From Staphylococcus lugdunensis (GTDB lineage: Bacteria; Bacillota; Bacilli; Staphylococcales; Staphylococcaceae): a stretch of 64,000 nt of DNA. Within the stretch, counting starts at the first letter, position 1, and every line of letters starts with the position of its first letter. The stretch covers positions 1,194,782 to 1,258,781 of the forward strand of contig NZ_PPPV01000012.1 of NCBI RefSeq assembly GCF_002901705.1, given 5' to 3'. The translations under genes were made by a program, and so were the position numbers. The notes under the pieces were generated by a model, which was given only the letters and a program-made list of their open reading frames with translations, was not told where the DNA came from and did no database searches. Shown piece by piece: positions 28,701 through 39,800 of the stretch.

Positions 28701-31700
28701 TTAATTTAAGAAAAATCTTTTGACAATTGCTTCGGCAGCATGACCAGTTTCAAATCGACAAAATCGCTCATAAAACGCATCATACTTCTCACCATAATGT
28801 TCTCGAACAGTTTCTATTCGTTTGATTGCATCAATTAATTCATCATTTGTACGTACCAGTGGTCCTGGTGCAGTTTGTTCAAAATCAAAATAAAAACCTC
28901 TTAATTGATTTTTATAATAATCTAAATCATAGGTAAAGAATAACATCGGTTTTTTAGTGTTAGCAAAGTCAAACATAACCGAAGAATAATCGGTAATACA
29001 AATATCTGTGATTAAATATAAATCACTAATATCATCATATGCACTAGCATTAATTACGAATTCATCTAATGATGCGTCTAAATGTAATGCATTACTAATG
29101 ATAATATGAGGTCGTAATATAAGAATGTACTCTTCCTCGAAATTTTCTTTCATTTTTTGTAAATCCATGTGTAATTTAATGATGTGTTTTTTAGCTTTAT
29201 TAATATCATCGTCTCTAAATGTTGGTGCATATAAAATAACTTTACGCTGATCTTTAATGCCTAGTTTTTGTTTAATCATCTTTTTCTTTACTTCTAGTTG
29301 GGCTTCATTATTGCTGTAAAAAATATCATTTCTAGGATAGCCTATTTCTAATATTTCTTTCTTAAAGTTGAAAGCTGATTTAAAACATTTACTTGCGTAT
29401 GGGCTAGGTGAAATAAGATAGTCCCAATTTTTAATGGCCTGATTTACTCGATCTTTATAACCCTCATCTCTACCTTCAAATGTATCAACATCGTTTAACA
29501 TTTTTTTCAAAGGTGTTCCATGCCATGTTTGAATATAGATGGTGTCTTTTGGCTTAGCAAGATAGTATGGAAAATTTTGATTATTAATCCAATATTTTGC
29601 TCGAGAAAGATAATGGAAATATTCAGGTGATAATCTTTCCACAGTTGTCACATGTGGATCATTGAAAGGATAATCCTGATTTGTCACCCACACGATATCA
29701 TAATGATGATGATACTGCTTTAATGTATCATAAATTACTTTCGGACTATCTCCAACCGTTTTTCCGACATTACTTTCAAACACAATTAAGTCTTTTTTAG
29801 TTGGTAATACTTTTGATACTACAGAATTATACTTATCCATTGTTTTGAAATAGTATTTATTTTTTCTAAACCGTTTAAATAGATGCTGTGAAACAATATC
29901 ATATTTAACTTTATTTTTCAAAGTATACTGTGCTTTAAAATAGCTGATTGCTTTATAAATTCTACAGCTATTATGCTGATCACGATACTTTATAAATTGA
30001 TTCGCCCTTGCTTTAATCTCATCTTCAACCTCAAAATTATGATTAACATAATGACTAAGTTTTTGTTCTAATGATGCTAGTGAATTAACTATCACACCAG
30101 GTAATTCCTGCTCAATATCAATATGCGAACCATCTTTACCTAGAAATCTTTCTTTATCAAATTGATAATATATCACAGGTTTATACAAGAAACTAAAATC
30201 AAAAGCGACACTTGAATAATCCGTAATCATTAATTTACTTTCTTTAATCAATTGTTGAACATCTACGTCACCCTGTCTAATGCATGTGACATACGGAGGC
30301 ACATCAAATAAATCAATAAATGGTTGCATGTTAGGATGCAAACAGAAAATAACTTCTATACCTTGGTCAACAACCTCTTTGATTTTAGAACTATAGAGTA
30401 ATGCATTGATTCTACTCAAATAATCCGACTCAATAAGTTGTTCACTATTGATTAACCAGTCACGCCATGTAGGAATAATAAGCAGCTGATTCTTCACCTG
30501 ATTATCAGGATTAAATAACTCATCAAATCTGGCTAAACCTGTCACAACAACTTGATTATTATCAAACTTCAAATCTCTGACAACAATTTCTTTTTCACGT
30601 TCCGAGCTTGTTACAAAGAGGTCGACATTAAAATCTTTTAATTGATTTCCATTAATTTGTGATAAATTTTTTGTTCCTAAAACGCCGTGTTGCAAAAACA
30701 CCTTTATTGCTTTGATTTTCCGTGTGTATATTTGACTGTTTGTTGGATATAGTAGCTCTGGATGATGTGTCGAACAAATATAGTCTGCTTGAAGCATAAT
30801 ATCAAAATGTTCTGGTGTCTTATAAAATATGACATTACCTAAAGGCAGCACATGTTCGGCTTCCTTTGAGCTTTCTTCAATAACATAGTACACAGGTCGT
30901 TCCGGATAATGTGTACGCATATATTTAAAGAAATGATACCCATTATCCTGCGCTTTATATGATTTTTCACCAATCACCCAAATCTTTTCTTGTTCTTTTT
31001 TAAGTATATGGTGTATGTTGGTTTTTTTAATATTGTTTATATATTGTAAATAACTCTCGATACTATAACGGTTAATTCTGAATGAAAGATTGCGCCCTTT
31101 CATTGTGAAATATGGTGTAATTGAAATGATTTCATTATTGTATTCCGTTATGATTTCACCTTTTAAAAAACGCTCGGCTAAAATGCGTGGATTTCCTAAT
31201 TTATATTTAATCGGCTCTAATACTTCTTGAACTTGTATTTCTAAAAAAATATCTATGATATCACTACTATCATATGGATACTGCATGAATTCTATCAGTT
31301 CATCATAAATATCTGCTGAAAAATCATATGTTGCTGCATTCTTGTGATTGCCATTTAATTGAGGTACAATGGCTATCCTTTTTTCTCTATCCGTAAATCT
31401 CGTTTTTATTAATAAATGTGTTGTAGTTAAATGTGAGTTTATAATCGCAAACTGTCCATCAATTTGTGCTTGACGATTATTCATTTTCAAGGAATCAATA
31501 TGTCTGCGAGAAAAATATATTTTACTTGGCACATAGTCACTCATTGATAAATGTAAAAAGCCATTTTTAGTAATGTATGGATAAATGATGCAATTATTTT
31601 CAACAACAGCACTTAAATTTTCCACTTCAAAATCTTCGGTGAAAACCTTTAAAGTTCTTTGTGTAGTTAAAATATCAGTAGATTCTTCCACAATAATATA

Positions 31701-31907
31701 GATTTTAGGATCATCTTGTGATTTAAAATGTTCAGCAACTTCTAACAAATTGATTTTAAAGTGATTACTGCCACTTGCATTATCATATTCAATAGAATCA
31801 AATTCATTTTTTACAAAAATTCGGTGAATCACTTTGTCCGGTCTATCAAATAATATATGTAAAACCGTGCCTTCTTGTGTTATTTTATGCAACTCATTTC
31901 CCTCCAA
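28701..31907 (-). CDS. double-domain CDP-glycerol glycerophosphotransferase (TagF/TarF-like)
   Basis: A 1068-residue cytoplasmic-face polymerase-like protein. Residues 1-290 form an N-terminal part without recognised motifs. Two CDP-glycerol glycerophosphotransferase domains follow: the first with HGVLGTKN near residue 404 and ITDYSSVAFDFSF near 556, the second with QTWHGTPLKKM near 796 and ITDYSSVMFDF near 971. TagF-type enzymes add glycerol phosphate or ribitol phosphate units to teichoic acids. The usual enzyme has one such domain; duplication suggests either two linkages or one inactive half, although both halves keep the His and Asp-Tyr-Ser-Ser motifs. It is divergent from a glycosyltransferase gene and near the adhesin, so surface polymer decoration is a reasonable inference. 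Confidence 0.82.
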   Translation of the reverse strand: MEGNELHKITQEGTVLHILFDRPDKVIHRIFVKNEFDSIEYDNASGSNHFKINLLEVAEHFKSQDDPKIYIIVEESTDILTTQRTLKVFTEDFEVENLSAVVENNCIIYPYITKNGFLHLSMSDYVPSKIYFSRRHIDSLKMNNRQAQIDGQFAIINSHLTTTHLLIKTRFTDREKRIAIVPQLNGNHKNAATYDFSADIYDELIEFMQYPYDSSDIIDIFLEIQVQEVLEPIKYKLGNPRILAERFLKGEIITEYNNEIISITPYFTMKGRNLSFRINRYSIESYLQYINNIKKTNIHHILKKEQEKIWVIGEKSYKAQDNGYHFFKYMRTHYPERPVYYVIEESSKEAEHVLPLGNVIFYKTPEHFDIMLQADYICSTHHPELLYPTNSQIYTRKIKAIKVFLQHGVLGTKNLSQINGNQLKDFNVDLFVTSSEREKEIVVRDLKFDNNQVVVTGLARFDELFNPDNQVKNQLLIIPTWRDWLINSEQLIESDYLSRINALLYSSKIKEVVDQGIEVIFCLHPNMQPFIDLFDVPPYVTCIRQGDVDVQQLIKESKLMITDYSSVAFDFSFLYKPVIYYQFDKERFLGKDGSHIDIEQELPGVIVNSLASLEQKLSHYVNHNFEVEDEIKARANQFIKYRDQHNSCRIYKAISYFKAQYTLKNKVKYDIVSQHLFKRFRKNKYYFKTMDKYNSVVSKVLPTKKDLIVFESNVGKTVGDSPKVIYDTLKQYHHHYDIVWVTNQDYPFNDPHVTTVERLSPEYFHYLSRAKYWINNQNFPYYLAKPKDTIYIQTWHGTPLKKMLNDVDTFEGRDEGYKDRVNQAIKNWDYLISPSPYASKCFKSAFNFKKEILEIGYPRNDIFYSNNEAQLEVKKKMIKQKLGIKDQRKVILYAPTFRDDDINKAKKHIIKLHMDLQKMKENFEEEYILILRPHIIISNALHLDASLDEFVINASAYDDISDLYLITDICITDYSSVMFDFANTKKPMLFFTYDLDYYKNQLRGFYFDFEQTAPGPLVRTNDELIDAIKRIETVREHYGEKYDAFYERFCRFETGHAAEAIVKRFFLN

Positions 31908-32071
31908 TTACCTTATAGCTAAGCTCTAATAAGCTTTATAATATCAGTTATATTCTCATATGATTGTTAAAATATTGTAAATTTCAGAATTCTAATTACA
32001 TTATATCAATTAACAAGTTATAATGTAATGAGAAACAAAATATTATAATTAATATATTGAGGACCGTTTTT

Positions 32072-33490
32072 ATGAATAAACCATTTTTTTCTATAATAGT
32101 GACTACCTTTAATAATGATAAAACTATTGAAAAAACATTGAATTCTGTAATAAACCAAACGTTAAATAACGATTTATATGAAATAATAGTCATCGATGAT
32201 AAATCGACTGATGATACTTTTAATAAACTACAGACATTTAATGCAAATAATCTTACAATTCATCAGTTAGAACTTAACAGTGGCGGCCCATCCGCACCGC
32301 GCAATCTAGGCATTCAATTAAGTCATGGCCACTATATTTACTTCCTCGATGGTGACGATTGGTTAGATTTAAATATTTTAGAAAAGATAGCCAACAAATA
32401 TGTTATTTACGATACCAATCTGATTATTGCGAAAGTAATAAAATATAAAGATGGTAATACAACCGTTCATGCCAAATTTATGACGATCGATGAACATATA
32501 GATAAACCAGGCAGCGATATTCCCTATCTTTATTATTATATGGGACCCAGTGGCAAATTTATTAAAAGATCGTTGATTATTGAAAATAACATTCAATTTC
32601 CTCTGAACTTACATTTTGGTGAGGACAAATTATTCTTTATGACTGCCTTTGTGAATGCACATCATGTTACAACGACGCCTATCGTAGCTAACTATTTAAA
32701 TCGTTCAACAGATAATGTTTCTATCGTTAAAAAATCAGATTTTTTAACAAAAAGAGAAAGTGATTACATCATATTTAAGTCTGCTTTAAACATCTCAGAT
32801 AAAAAAATTAGAGATAAATTTTTATTACGCATTGTTGAATATGATTTATTCAATAATTGTAATTCAAAAGTGTTTATTAATTTAAATTTCACGCAAAAAA
32901 TTAGCGTGTTTGATATTATTAAAAAAATATGCACACATCCATATATACGTGATTATATTATACCAAACGTTGCTCATAAATATGATGATGTAATAAATGC
33001 AATTTATCACGACGATGTTGATAAATTTAACGCCTTTTTTGCTTGGTACAATAGCGGTGCTAAACTTCTAACTAAGCCCAATCAACAACATTATTCGCTA
33101 ATAAGCGTAGACGATTATCGTTTTGAAGTGAGAGACCCACTTGCAACAACTAAAAATTTACAACAAGTTCAAAAGTCTGTCTATTTACAATTAGCAATCC
33201 ATAATTTATCTGAACTTTCAATTAGTGGCATTCAATTAGCAAGTCGATCAAATTTTATGCATTCTATATTTTTATCAGATTATTCAATCAACCACGACTT
33301 GTTAACAATTAAACTACCTGAAACAATTCTAAATGACCTTAGCAAAGGCATTTATAATGTATTCGTTATATATGATAACTATAAACCGTTAAATATTAGA
33401 TATGCTTACAACAAAAATATGACATTACCTTCAAATGATATCACTTTTTATCCGACAATTAATGGATTTCTTTCTATGAAAGTAAAATAA
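32072..33490 (+). CDS. GT2 glycosyltransferase, TarS/TarP-like
   Basis: A 472-residue protein with an N-terminal GT-A domain. SIIVTTFNNDKTIEKTL and IVIDDKSTDDT bind the nucleotide sugar, NSGGPSAPRNLGIQLSHG and FLDGDDWLD (near residue 93) carry the metal-binding Asp pair, and FGEDKLFFMTAF (near 183) resembles the catalytic-base segment of TarS/TarP, which attach GlcNAc to ribitol-phosphate teichoic acid. The C-terminal 170 residues look like the beta-rich tail of that family. ATG at 32072 is nine bases after GAGG; the upstream TTG is discarded. The acceptor may be a teichoic acid or a surface protein. Confidence 0.75.
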   Translation: MNKPFFSIIVTTFNNDKTIEKTLNSVINQTLNNDLYEIIVIDDKSTDDTFNKLQTFNANNLTIHQLELNSGGPSAPRNLGIQLSHGHYIYFLDGDDWLDLNILEKIANKYVIYDTNLIIAKVIKYKDGNTTVHAKFMTIDEHIDKPGSDIPYLYYYMGPSGKFIKRSLIIENNIQFPLNLHFGEDKLFFMTAFVNAHHVTTTPIVANYLNRSTDNVSIVKKSDFLTKRESDYIIFKSALNISDKKIRDKFLLRIVEYDLFNNCNSKVFINLNFTQKISVFDIIKKICTHPYIRDYIIPNVAHKYDDVINAIYHDDVDKFNAFFAWYNSGAKLLTKPNQQHYSLISVDDYRFEVRDPLATTKNLQQVQKSVYLQLAIHNLSELSISGIQLASRSNFMHSIFLSDYSINHDLLTIKLPETILNDLSKGIYNVFVIYDNYKPLNIRYAYNKNMTLPSNDITFYPTINGFLSMKVK

Positions 33491-33513
33491 ATTATCTAAC
33501 AGGAGCTATTGCA

Positions 33514-33702
33514 ATGAAAAATTTATTAATATTTACAAATATTTTACTTGCAGTATTGTTTTTCTTAAACCAAAAGAAATTAAAAGAAGACTATAAGATT
33601 AATATGACTAATATCGACTCTGAAGAAGATATATTAGAACGTATGGGATTACATAGAGATAGCGAAGGACGGTTGATTCCTATAGAAGAATTATATGAGT
33701 AG
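33514..33702 (+). CDS. small membrane-anchored hypothetical protein
   Basis: A 62-residue protein. Residues 3-18 (NLLIFTNILLAVLFFL) form one hydrophobic segment; the remainder is charged and ends GRLIPIEELYE. AGGAGC precedes the ATG by about nine bases. It begins 24 bases after the glycosyltransferase stop and so is probably cotranscribed. I do not recognise a family; a membrane-tethering or accessory role is only suggested by position. Confidence 0.6.
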   Translation: MKNLLIFTNILLAVLFFLNQKKLKEDYKINMTNIDSEEDILERMGLHRDSEGRLIPIEELYE

Positions 33703-33735
33703 TCTACTATAAGTATAAAATTTTGTATTAAAAAA

Positions 33736-33771
33736 GGCCTAACGAGGAATAATTTGTCTCCTCGCTAGGCC
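33736..33771 (-). terminator. terminator of the Rib-repeat adhesin gene
   Basis: GGCCTAACGAGGA pairs with TCCTCGCTAGGCC (one mismatch); on the minus strand TTTTTTAATAC follows. The opposite side lacks a T-run, so it mainly serves the adhesin. Confidence 0.85.
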
Positions 33772-33817
33772 AATTTAATGTCATTATATTAAACATTAAA
33801 TACTAATATACTGACTA

Positions 33818-36800
33818 TTATTTGTTGTCTTTACGACGTTTTCTAGATACAAACATAGCTGTAGCTAATGCTGCGAACAAGCCAGCGAATAATGTTGTAT
33901 TTGTAGTTTCTTTTTGACCTGTATCAGGTAAAGATTTCTGTTCAGAAGCTTTAGCTGGTGCTTGATGTTTATTATCTAGAGTTGATTGGTTAGTAGCTGT
34001 TTTTGCATGATTTTGCGTATCAACAGTTACATGATTTCCATCGACTAAAGGTGTTGCGTCTTTAGCTGGTTGAACTGGTTCATTTGGTTGAACTGGTTGT
34101 ACTGATTCAGATGGTTTATTTGGTCTAGTAGTTACAGAAACTGTTACATGATCTTTTGATCCATCTGGATATGTCACTGTTACTGGTACATATACAGTAC
34201 CTGGTGTTTTACCGTTTGGCAATGTACTTGGATTATCTACAGTTACTTTTGGTGCTGGTTTATCACTTGGATAGTTTGGCACGGTTACTGCTTTAGTTAC
34301 ATCATCAGTTGTTGTTGGTGTGCCAAAGTCTTTTGTGATTGGCGTTACTTTTGGTTCATATTTTCCACTATCCGGATTACCAACTTTAACTGTAACATTC
34401 ACATGGTCTTTTGATCCGTCTGGGTATGTCACGGTCACTGGTACTGTGTATTCTCCTGGTGTTTTACCGTTCGGTAATGTACTTGGATTATCTACTGTTA
34501 CTGTTGGTGTACCTTTTGAACTTGGATAATCCGGAACAGTCACTGCTTTGGTTACGTCATCTGCTGTTGTTGGTGTACCAAAATCTTTTGTGATTGGTGT
34601 CACTTTTGGCGGATAATTACCACTATCTGGGTTTCCAACATTTACAGTTACATTAGTGTGGTCCTTAGTACCGTCTGGATATGTCACTGTTACTGGCACG
34701 GTAAATGTACCTGTAGTATTTCCATCTGGTATTTTACTTGAATCATCTACACTTACTTCTGGTGTTGGTTTATTGCTTGGATAATTTGGTACTGTCACTG
34801 CTTTTTTAACTTCGTCTGCTGTCGTTGGCGTACCAAATGGTTTAGTAATTGCCTTAGTAGATGGTTCATATTTATCTTTGTCTGGTTGTTCTTTTACTGT
34901 TACTGGTACATCCACATGGTCTTTTGTACCATCTGGGTATGTCACTGTTACTGGTACTGTGTATGTGCCCGGTGTTTGACCATTCGGTAATGTACTTGGA
35001 TTATCTACACTTACTTTTGGTGTGCCTTTTGAGCTTGGATAATCCGGAACAGTCACTGCTTTGGTTACATCATCTGCTGTTGTTGGTGTGCCAAAGTCTT
35101 TTGTGACCGGTGTTACTTTTGGTTCGTATTTATCCTTGTCTGGTTGTTCTTTCACTGTTACCGGTACATTCACATGATCTTTTGATCCATCTGGGTATGT
35201 CACCGTTGCTGGTACTGTATATGTGCCAGGCGTTTGACCATTCGGTAATGTACTTGGATCATCTACACTTACTTTTGGTGCTGGTTTATCACTTGGATAG
35301 TTTGGCACGGTCACTGCTTTTGTTACGTCATCCGTTGTTGTCGGTGTACCAAAATCTTTTGTGATTGGTGTCACTTTCGGTTCATATTTACTACTATCTG
35401 GATTTCCAACTTTTACAGGTACATTGACATGATCTTTTGTACCATCTGGATATGTTACTGTTACCGGCACTGTATATGTGCCCGGTGTTTGACCATTTGG
35501 CAATGTGCTTGGATTATCTACTGTTACTACTGGTGTACCTTTCGAGCTTGGGAAACCTGGTACCGTTACTGCTTTTTGGACTTCATCTGCTGTCGTTGGC
35601 GTACCAAATGATTTAGTAATTGGTTTAGTAGTTGGTTCATATTTGTCTTTATCTGGTTGTTCTTTCACTGTTACTGGCACATCCACATGGTCTTTTGTGC
35701 CATCTGGATATGTCACTGTCACTGGTACATTGTGTGTACCTGGGGTTTGACCATCTGGTAATGTGTTTGGATTATCTACTGTTACTACTGGTGTACCTTT
35801 TGAACTTGGATAATCTGGTACGGTTACCGCTTTTTTGACTTCATCCGCTGTTGTCGGTGTACCAAAGTCTTTTGTGATTGGTGTTACTTTTGGTTCGTAT
35901 TTATCTTTGTCTGGTTGTTCTTTCACTGTTACCGGTACATTCACATGATCTTTTGATCCATCTGGGTATGTCACCGTTGCTGGTACTGTATATGTGCCAG
36001 GCGTTTGACCATTTGGTAATGTGCTTGGATTATCTACTGTTACTACTGGTGTGCCTTTTGAACTTGGATAATCCGGAACAGTCACTGCTTTTTTGACTTC
36101 ATCCGCTGTTGTCGGTGTACCAAAATCTTTTGTGACTGGCGTCACTTTTGGTTCGTATTTATCTTTGTCTGGTTGTTCTTTCACTGTTACTGGCACATCC
36201 ACATGGTCTTTTGTGCCATCTGGATATGTTACCGTTGCCGGTACTGTAAACGTTCCAGGCGTTTGACCATTTGGTAATGTGCTTGGATTATCTACTGTTA
36301 CTACTGGTGTGCCTTTTGAACTTGGATAATCCGGTACTGTTACCGCTTTGGTTACGTCATCTGTTGTTGTTGGTGTGCCAAAATCTTTTGTGATTGGTGT
36401 TACTTTTGGTTCGTGTCTACTACTATCAGGATCACCAACCGTTACCGGTACATTCACATGGTCTTTTGTGCCATCTGGATATGTCACCGTCACTGGCACA
36501 TTATGCGTACCTGGGGTTTGACCATTTGGTAATGTGCTTGGATTATCTACTGTTACTGTTGGTGTGCCTTTTGAACTTGGGTAATCTGGTACTGTTACTG
36601 CTTTTTTAACTTCATCCGCTGTTGTCGGTGTACCAAACCCTTTTGTGATTGGTGTTACTTTCGGTTCATATTTGTCTTTGTCTGGTTGTTCTTTCACTGT
36701 TACCGGTACATTCACATGATCTTTTGATCCATCTGGGTATGTTACCGTTGCTGGTACTGTGTACGTTCCAGGCGTTTGACCATTTGGCAATGTGCTTGGA

Positions 36801-39800
36801 TTGTCTACTGTTACTGTTGGTGTGCCTTTTGAGCTTGGATAATCTGGCACGATTACTGCTTTAGTTACATCATCCGCTGTTGTTGGTGTACCAAAGTCTT
36901 TTGTGATTGGTGTTACTTTTGGTTCGTGTCTACTGCTATCTGGATCACCAACATTAACAGGAACATTCACATGATCTTTCGAGCCATCTGGATATGTCAC
37001 TGTCACTGGTACATTGTGTGTACCTGGGGTTTGACCATTTGGTATTTTACTTTGGTCATCAATTGTGACTTCTGGTGTACCTTTTGAACTTGGGTAATCT
37101 GGTACTGTCACTGCTTTTTTAACTTCGTCCGCTGTTGTTGGCGTACCAAATGGTTTGTTTATTGGTTTAGTAGATGGTTCATAAGCATCTTTTAAAGGGT
37201 TTCCTGTTACAACAGTAACTGTTGTTTTATCTTTTGAACCGTCTGGGTACGTTACAGTTACTGGAATAACTACTGTACCTGGTGTTTGACCATTTGGTAT
37301 TTGATTTGGATTATCTACTGTTATTGTTGGTGTACCAACACTTGTAGGATAACCCGGCACTTTAACTGAATTTTTAACTTCATCTGGTGTTGTCGGCGTA
37401 CCATAATCATGATTAATTTGACCAGGCGTTGGTTCATATTTTTCTTTGTCTTGACGTTGATATTTAACTAATACTTCTGTTGAGATTGTAGAGGCATTAA
37501 CACTTACTGCTGCCACTGAAGGTGTCGTTGTTTCATGATAACCTTGTTCAGTTAACTCATTTGCTTTTGGTGAAGTTTGTTCAGGCCAAGTTGTAGCTCC
37601 TGAATTTTCTGGAACCCAAGCATTCTCAGCTGATGTCGTATCAATTGTGCCATTGCCGTCTTCATCATAGCCAACAATGCGACCATTTACTACGTTAACA
37701 ATTGGTGTGCGCGTAAATTTAACTGTTTGAATAACTGGTGCATGTAACACTTTACTTGTATTTTCAGCATCTACATATTTAATTGTTCGAGTGACTGATT
37801 TTGTTAATGATGCTAAATCTGTATAACGTGGCCAAACGATACTAGGGTTATTTGGGTCAATCGGTTGACCTGGATGACCAGGATTTTCTGGTGTTACAGA
37901 TACATATGCATTAGTGTACTTATAAACTACACGTGTCGGTGTTTCTGCGATTTGACCTGTTGCATTTGAAGGTGCATCAGCAGGAACTTTACTTAATACA
38001 TAAAGGATACCGTCTTTTTCAATCGTATTTGGCACTTTATCACTTGGAACTGTGTATTGATTACCTACGATGTTAGTTAATTGAGCAGAACCATCACGAA
38101 TGACTTCATCAGCTTTTAGTTTTTCATTTGAGTCTTTAATTTCATAACCTACTGATACTGTACCGAATTTTGCATTCGCATATTGTGCTACAACGTTCAC
38201 TGGAGAATGTTCGATTGTACCAGAAGTTCTTGTGTTTTGATAATAATTACTTTTTGTTAAATATTGGTTAAACACATAATATTTACCATCTTTTTTAATA
38301 AGATAAGGTGGCGTAATATCTGTGACTTTTTTATTTGAACCATTTGTAGTCGTAATTGTTGCATGACTATTATCAGGATTACCAACTTGAGCTTCATTAA
38401 AGTTTGGTTGTGGATTATGTGTATTAAACTCATCCACAGATGCTAAACCATGTTCAACAGCTGGATCAGCTGAAATTAATAGGTTGCCACTGCCATCAAT
38501 ATATCTTGATGTAACATCATAGAATGCAAGACTAGCTCCAGTATTCAGCTTAGTACGATCACCAACTACATTCCAGTTTACTCCTGCAGTTGTAGTGTAT
38601 GTGTCTGTCAATCTTTGTCCATCTTTTGTAACTTCAAATGTTGCTCCCTGCTCACTAATTGAAGATTTGTCAGGGCTTAAATAGTTCAACGTTGTGCTGT
38701 TAACTTTTCGTTCTACACCCATATTTTTAAGTAGAAAAACATATACCTTGTTTGGATCTAATTGACCAGAAACAAGTTTAAATACTAACTTATTAGGTTG
38801 AACACTTTCTACACGAACTTTAGCAATTCGTGATGGATCCTCTTTAGGTGCTTTTAATACAACATCATTTTCATTGGCTACTGAATTGGAAGCATTGCTT
38901 GCTACCTCTACAATCATAACGCCTGTTTCATTAAAATCTCCAACCTTTTCAAATGAGTTCATACCTGTATCTGGTAATGTCACTGTAAACGTTGTATTTG
39001 TTGTAAATGTTTTACCATTAGTATTTAAACGTAAATTTTCCCATTTACTTTTAACGGTGCCATCTTTGTCAATGTTAATGTCACCACTAGTATCTATAAC
39101 AGCTTTGTTTAAATTAACTGGTGCCGGTGAAATTGCTTGTCCGACCACTGTATAATCTTTAGATGCTATCACTTGATCATTAACTAAAATTGCACCTGTC
39201 ACTCTTTTATCTTTAGTTACTTCTGGGAATCGTAATCCATCTTTATTACTAAATGAAAAGTGTAGATTTTTTAATTTTTCTACTTCTTTTGTAAATTTAT
39301 AAACCCCTTCTAAAAATGTACCTCTACTTTGTAAATGCCAAGAGCGTTTTTCGTCGATTGTACCTGGGTTACGTTGAGAGAAGAATGGTATTTGATTCGT
39401 ATTAGGGTTGTTATATAAGCTTTTGTATGAATCACGGATTGCAAAAGTAGTGCCATCATCTGCTTTTAATTCTTTAGGTAAACGTGTATCTTCACCTAAT
39501 TCTTTAATACCTATTTTAAATGTGTCGCCTTCATGAAAAGCGCCTTCTTTAAAATTAAGCGTATAGTCATAGCTGATACCAGTTGTCGTATTGACACGGT
39601 CGTCAACATTTACATGTCCACTAGCTGTAATTTTCCCACCATCAATAGACACCGTATTTCCTCCATCACGGAAGCTACTTGTGCCATATCCTGGAATTGC
39701 TTGTCCATTACGTGGATCGTGTTTACCGGTATTAGCGATAGCGTTAGTTCCTTTTTGTGGTTCTGTATTATTCGCTTTGTATCCACGTGTTTCTTTTTTG

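Noticed and set aside
34320..36864. Many short plus-strand open frames opposite the adhesin repeats (Leu-rich translations)
   Set aside because: They repeat with the same period as the Rib units, lack ribosome-binding sites and are the mirror image of the minus-strand coding sequence.
34110..37460. Regular repeats that could suggest a CRISPR array
   Set aside because: The period is about 255 bases, units are coding and in frame, and no unique spacers exist.
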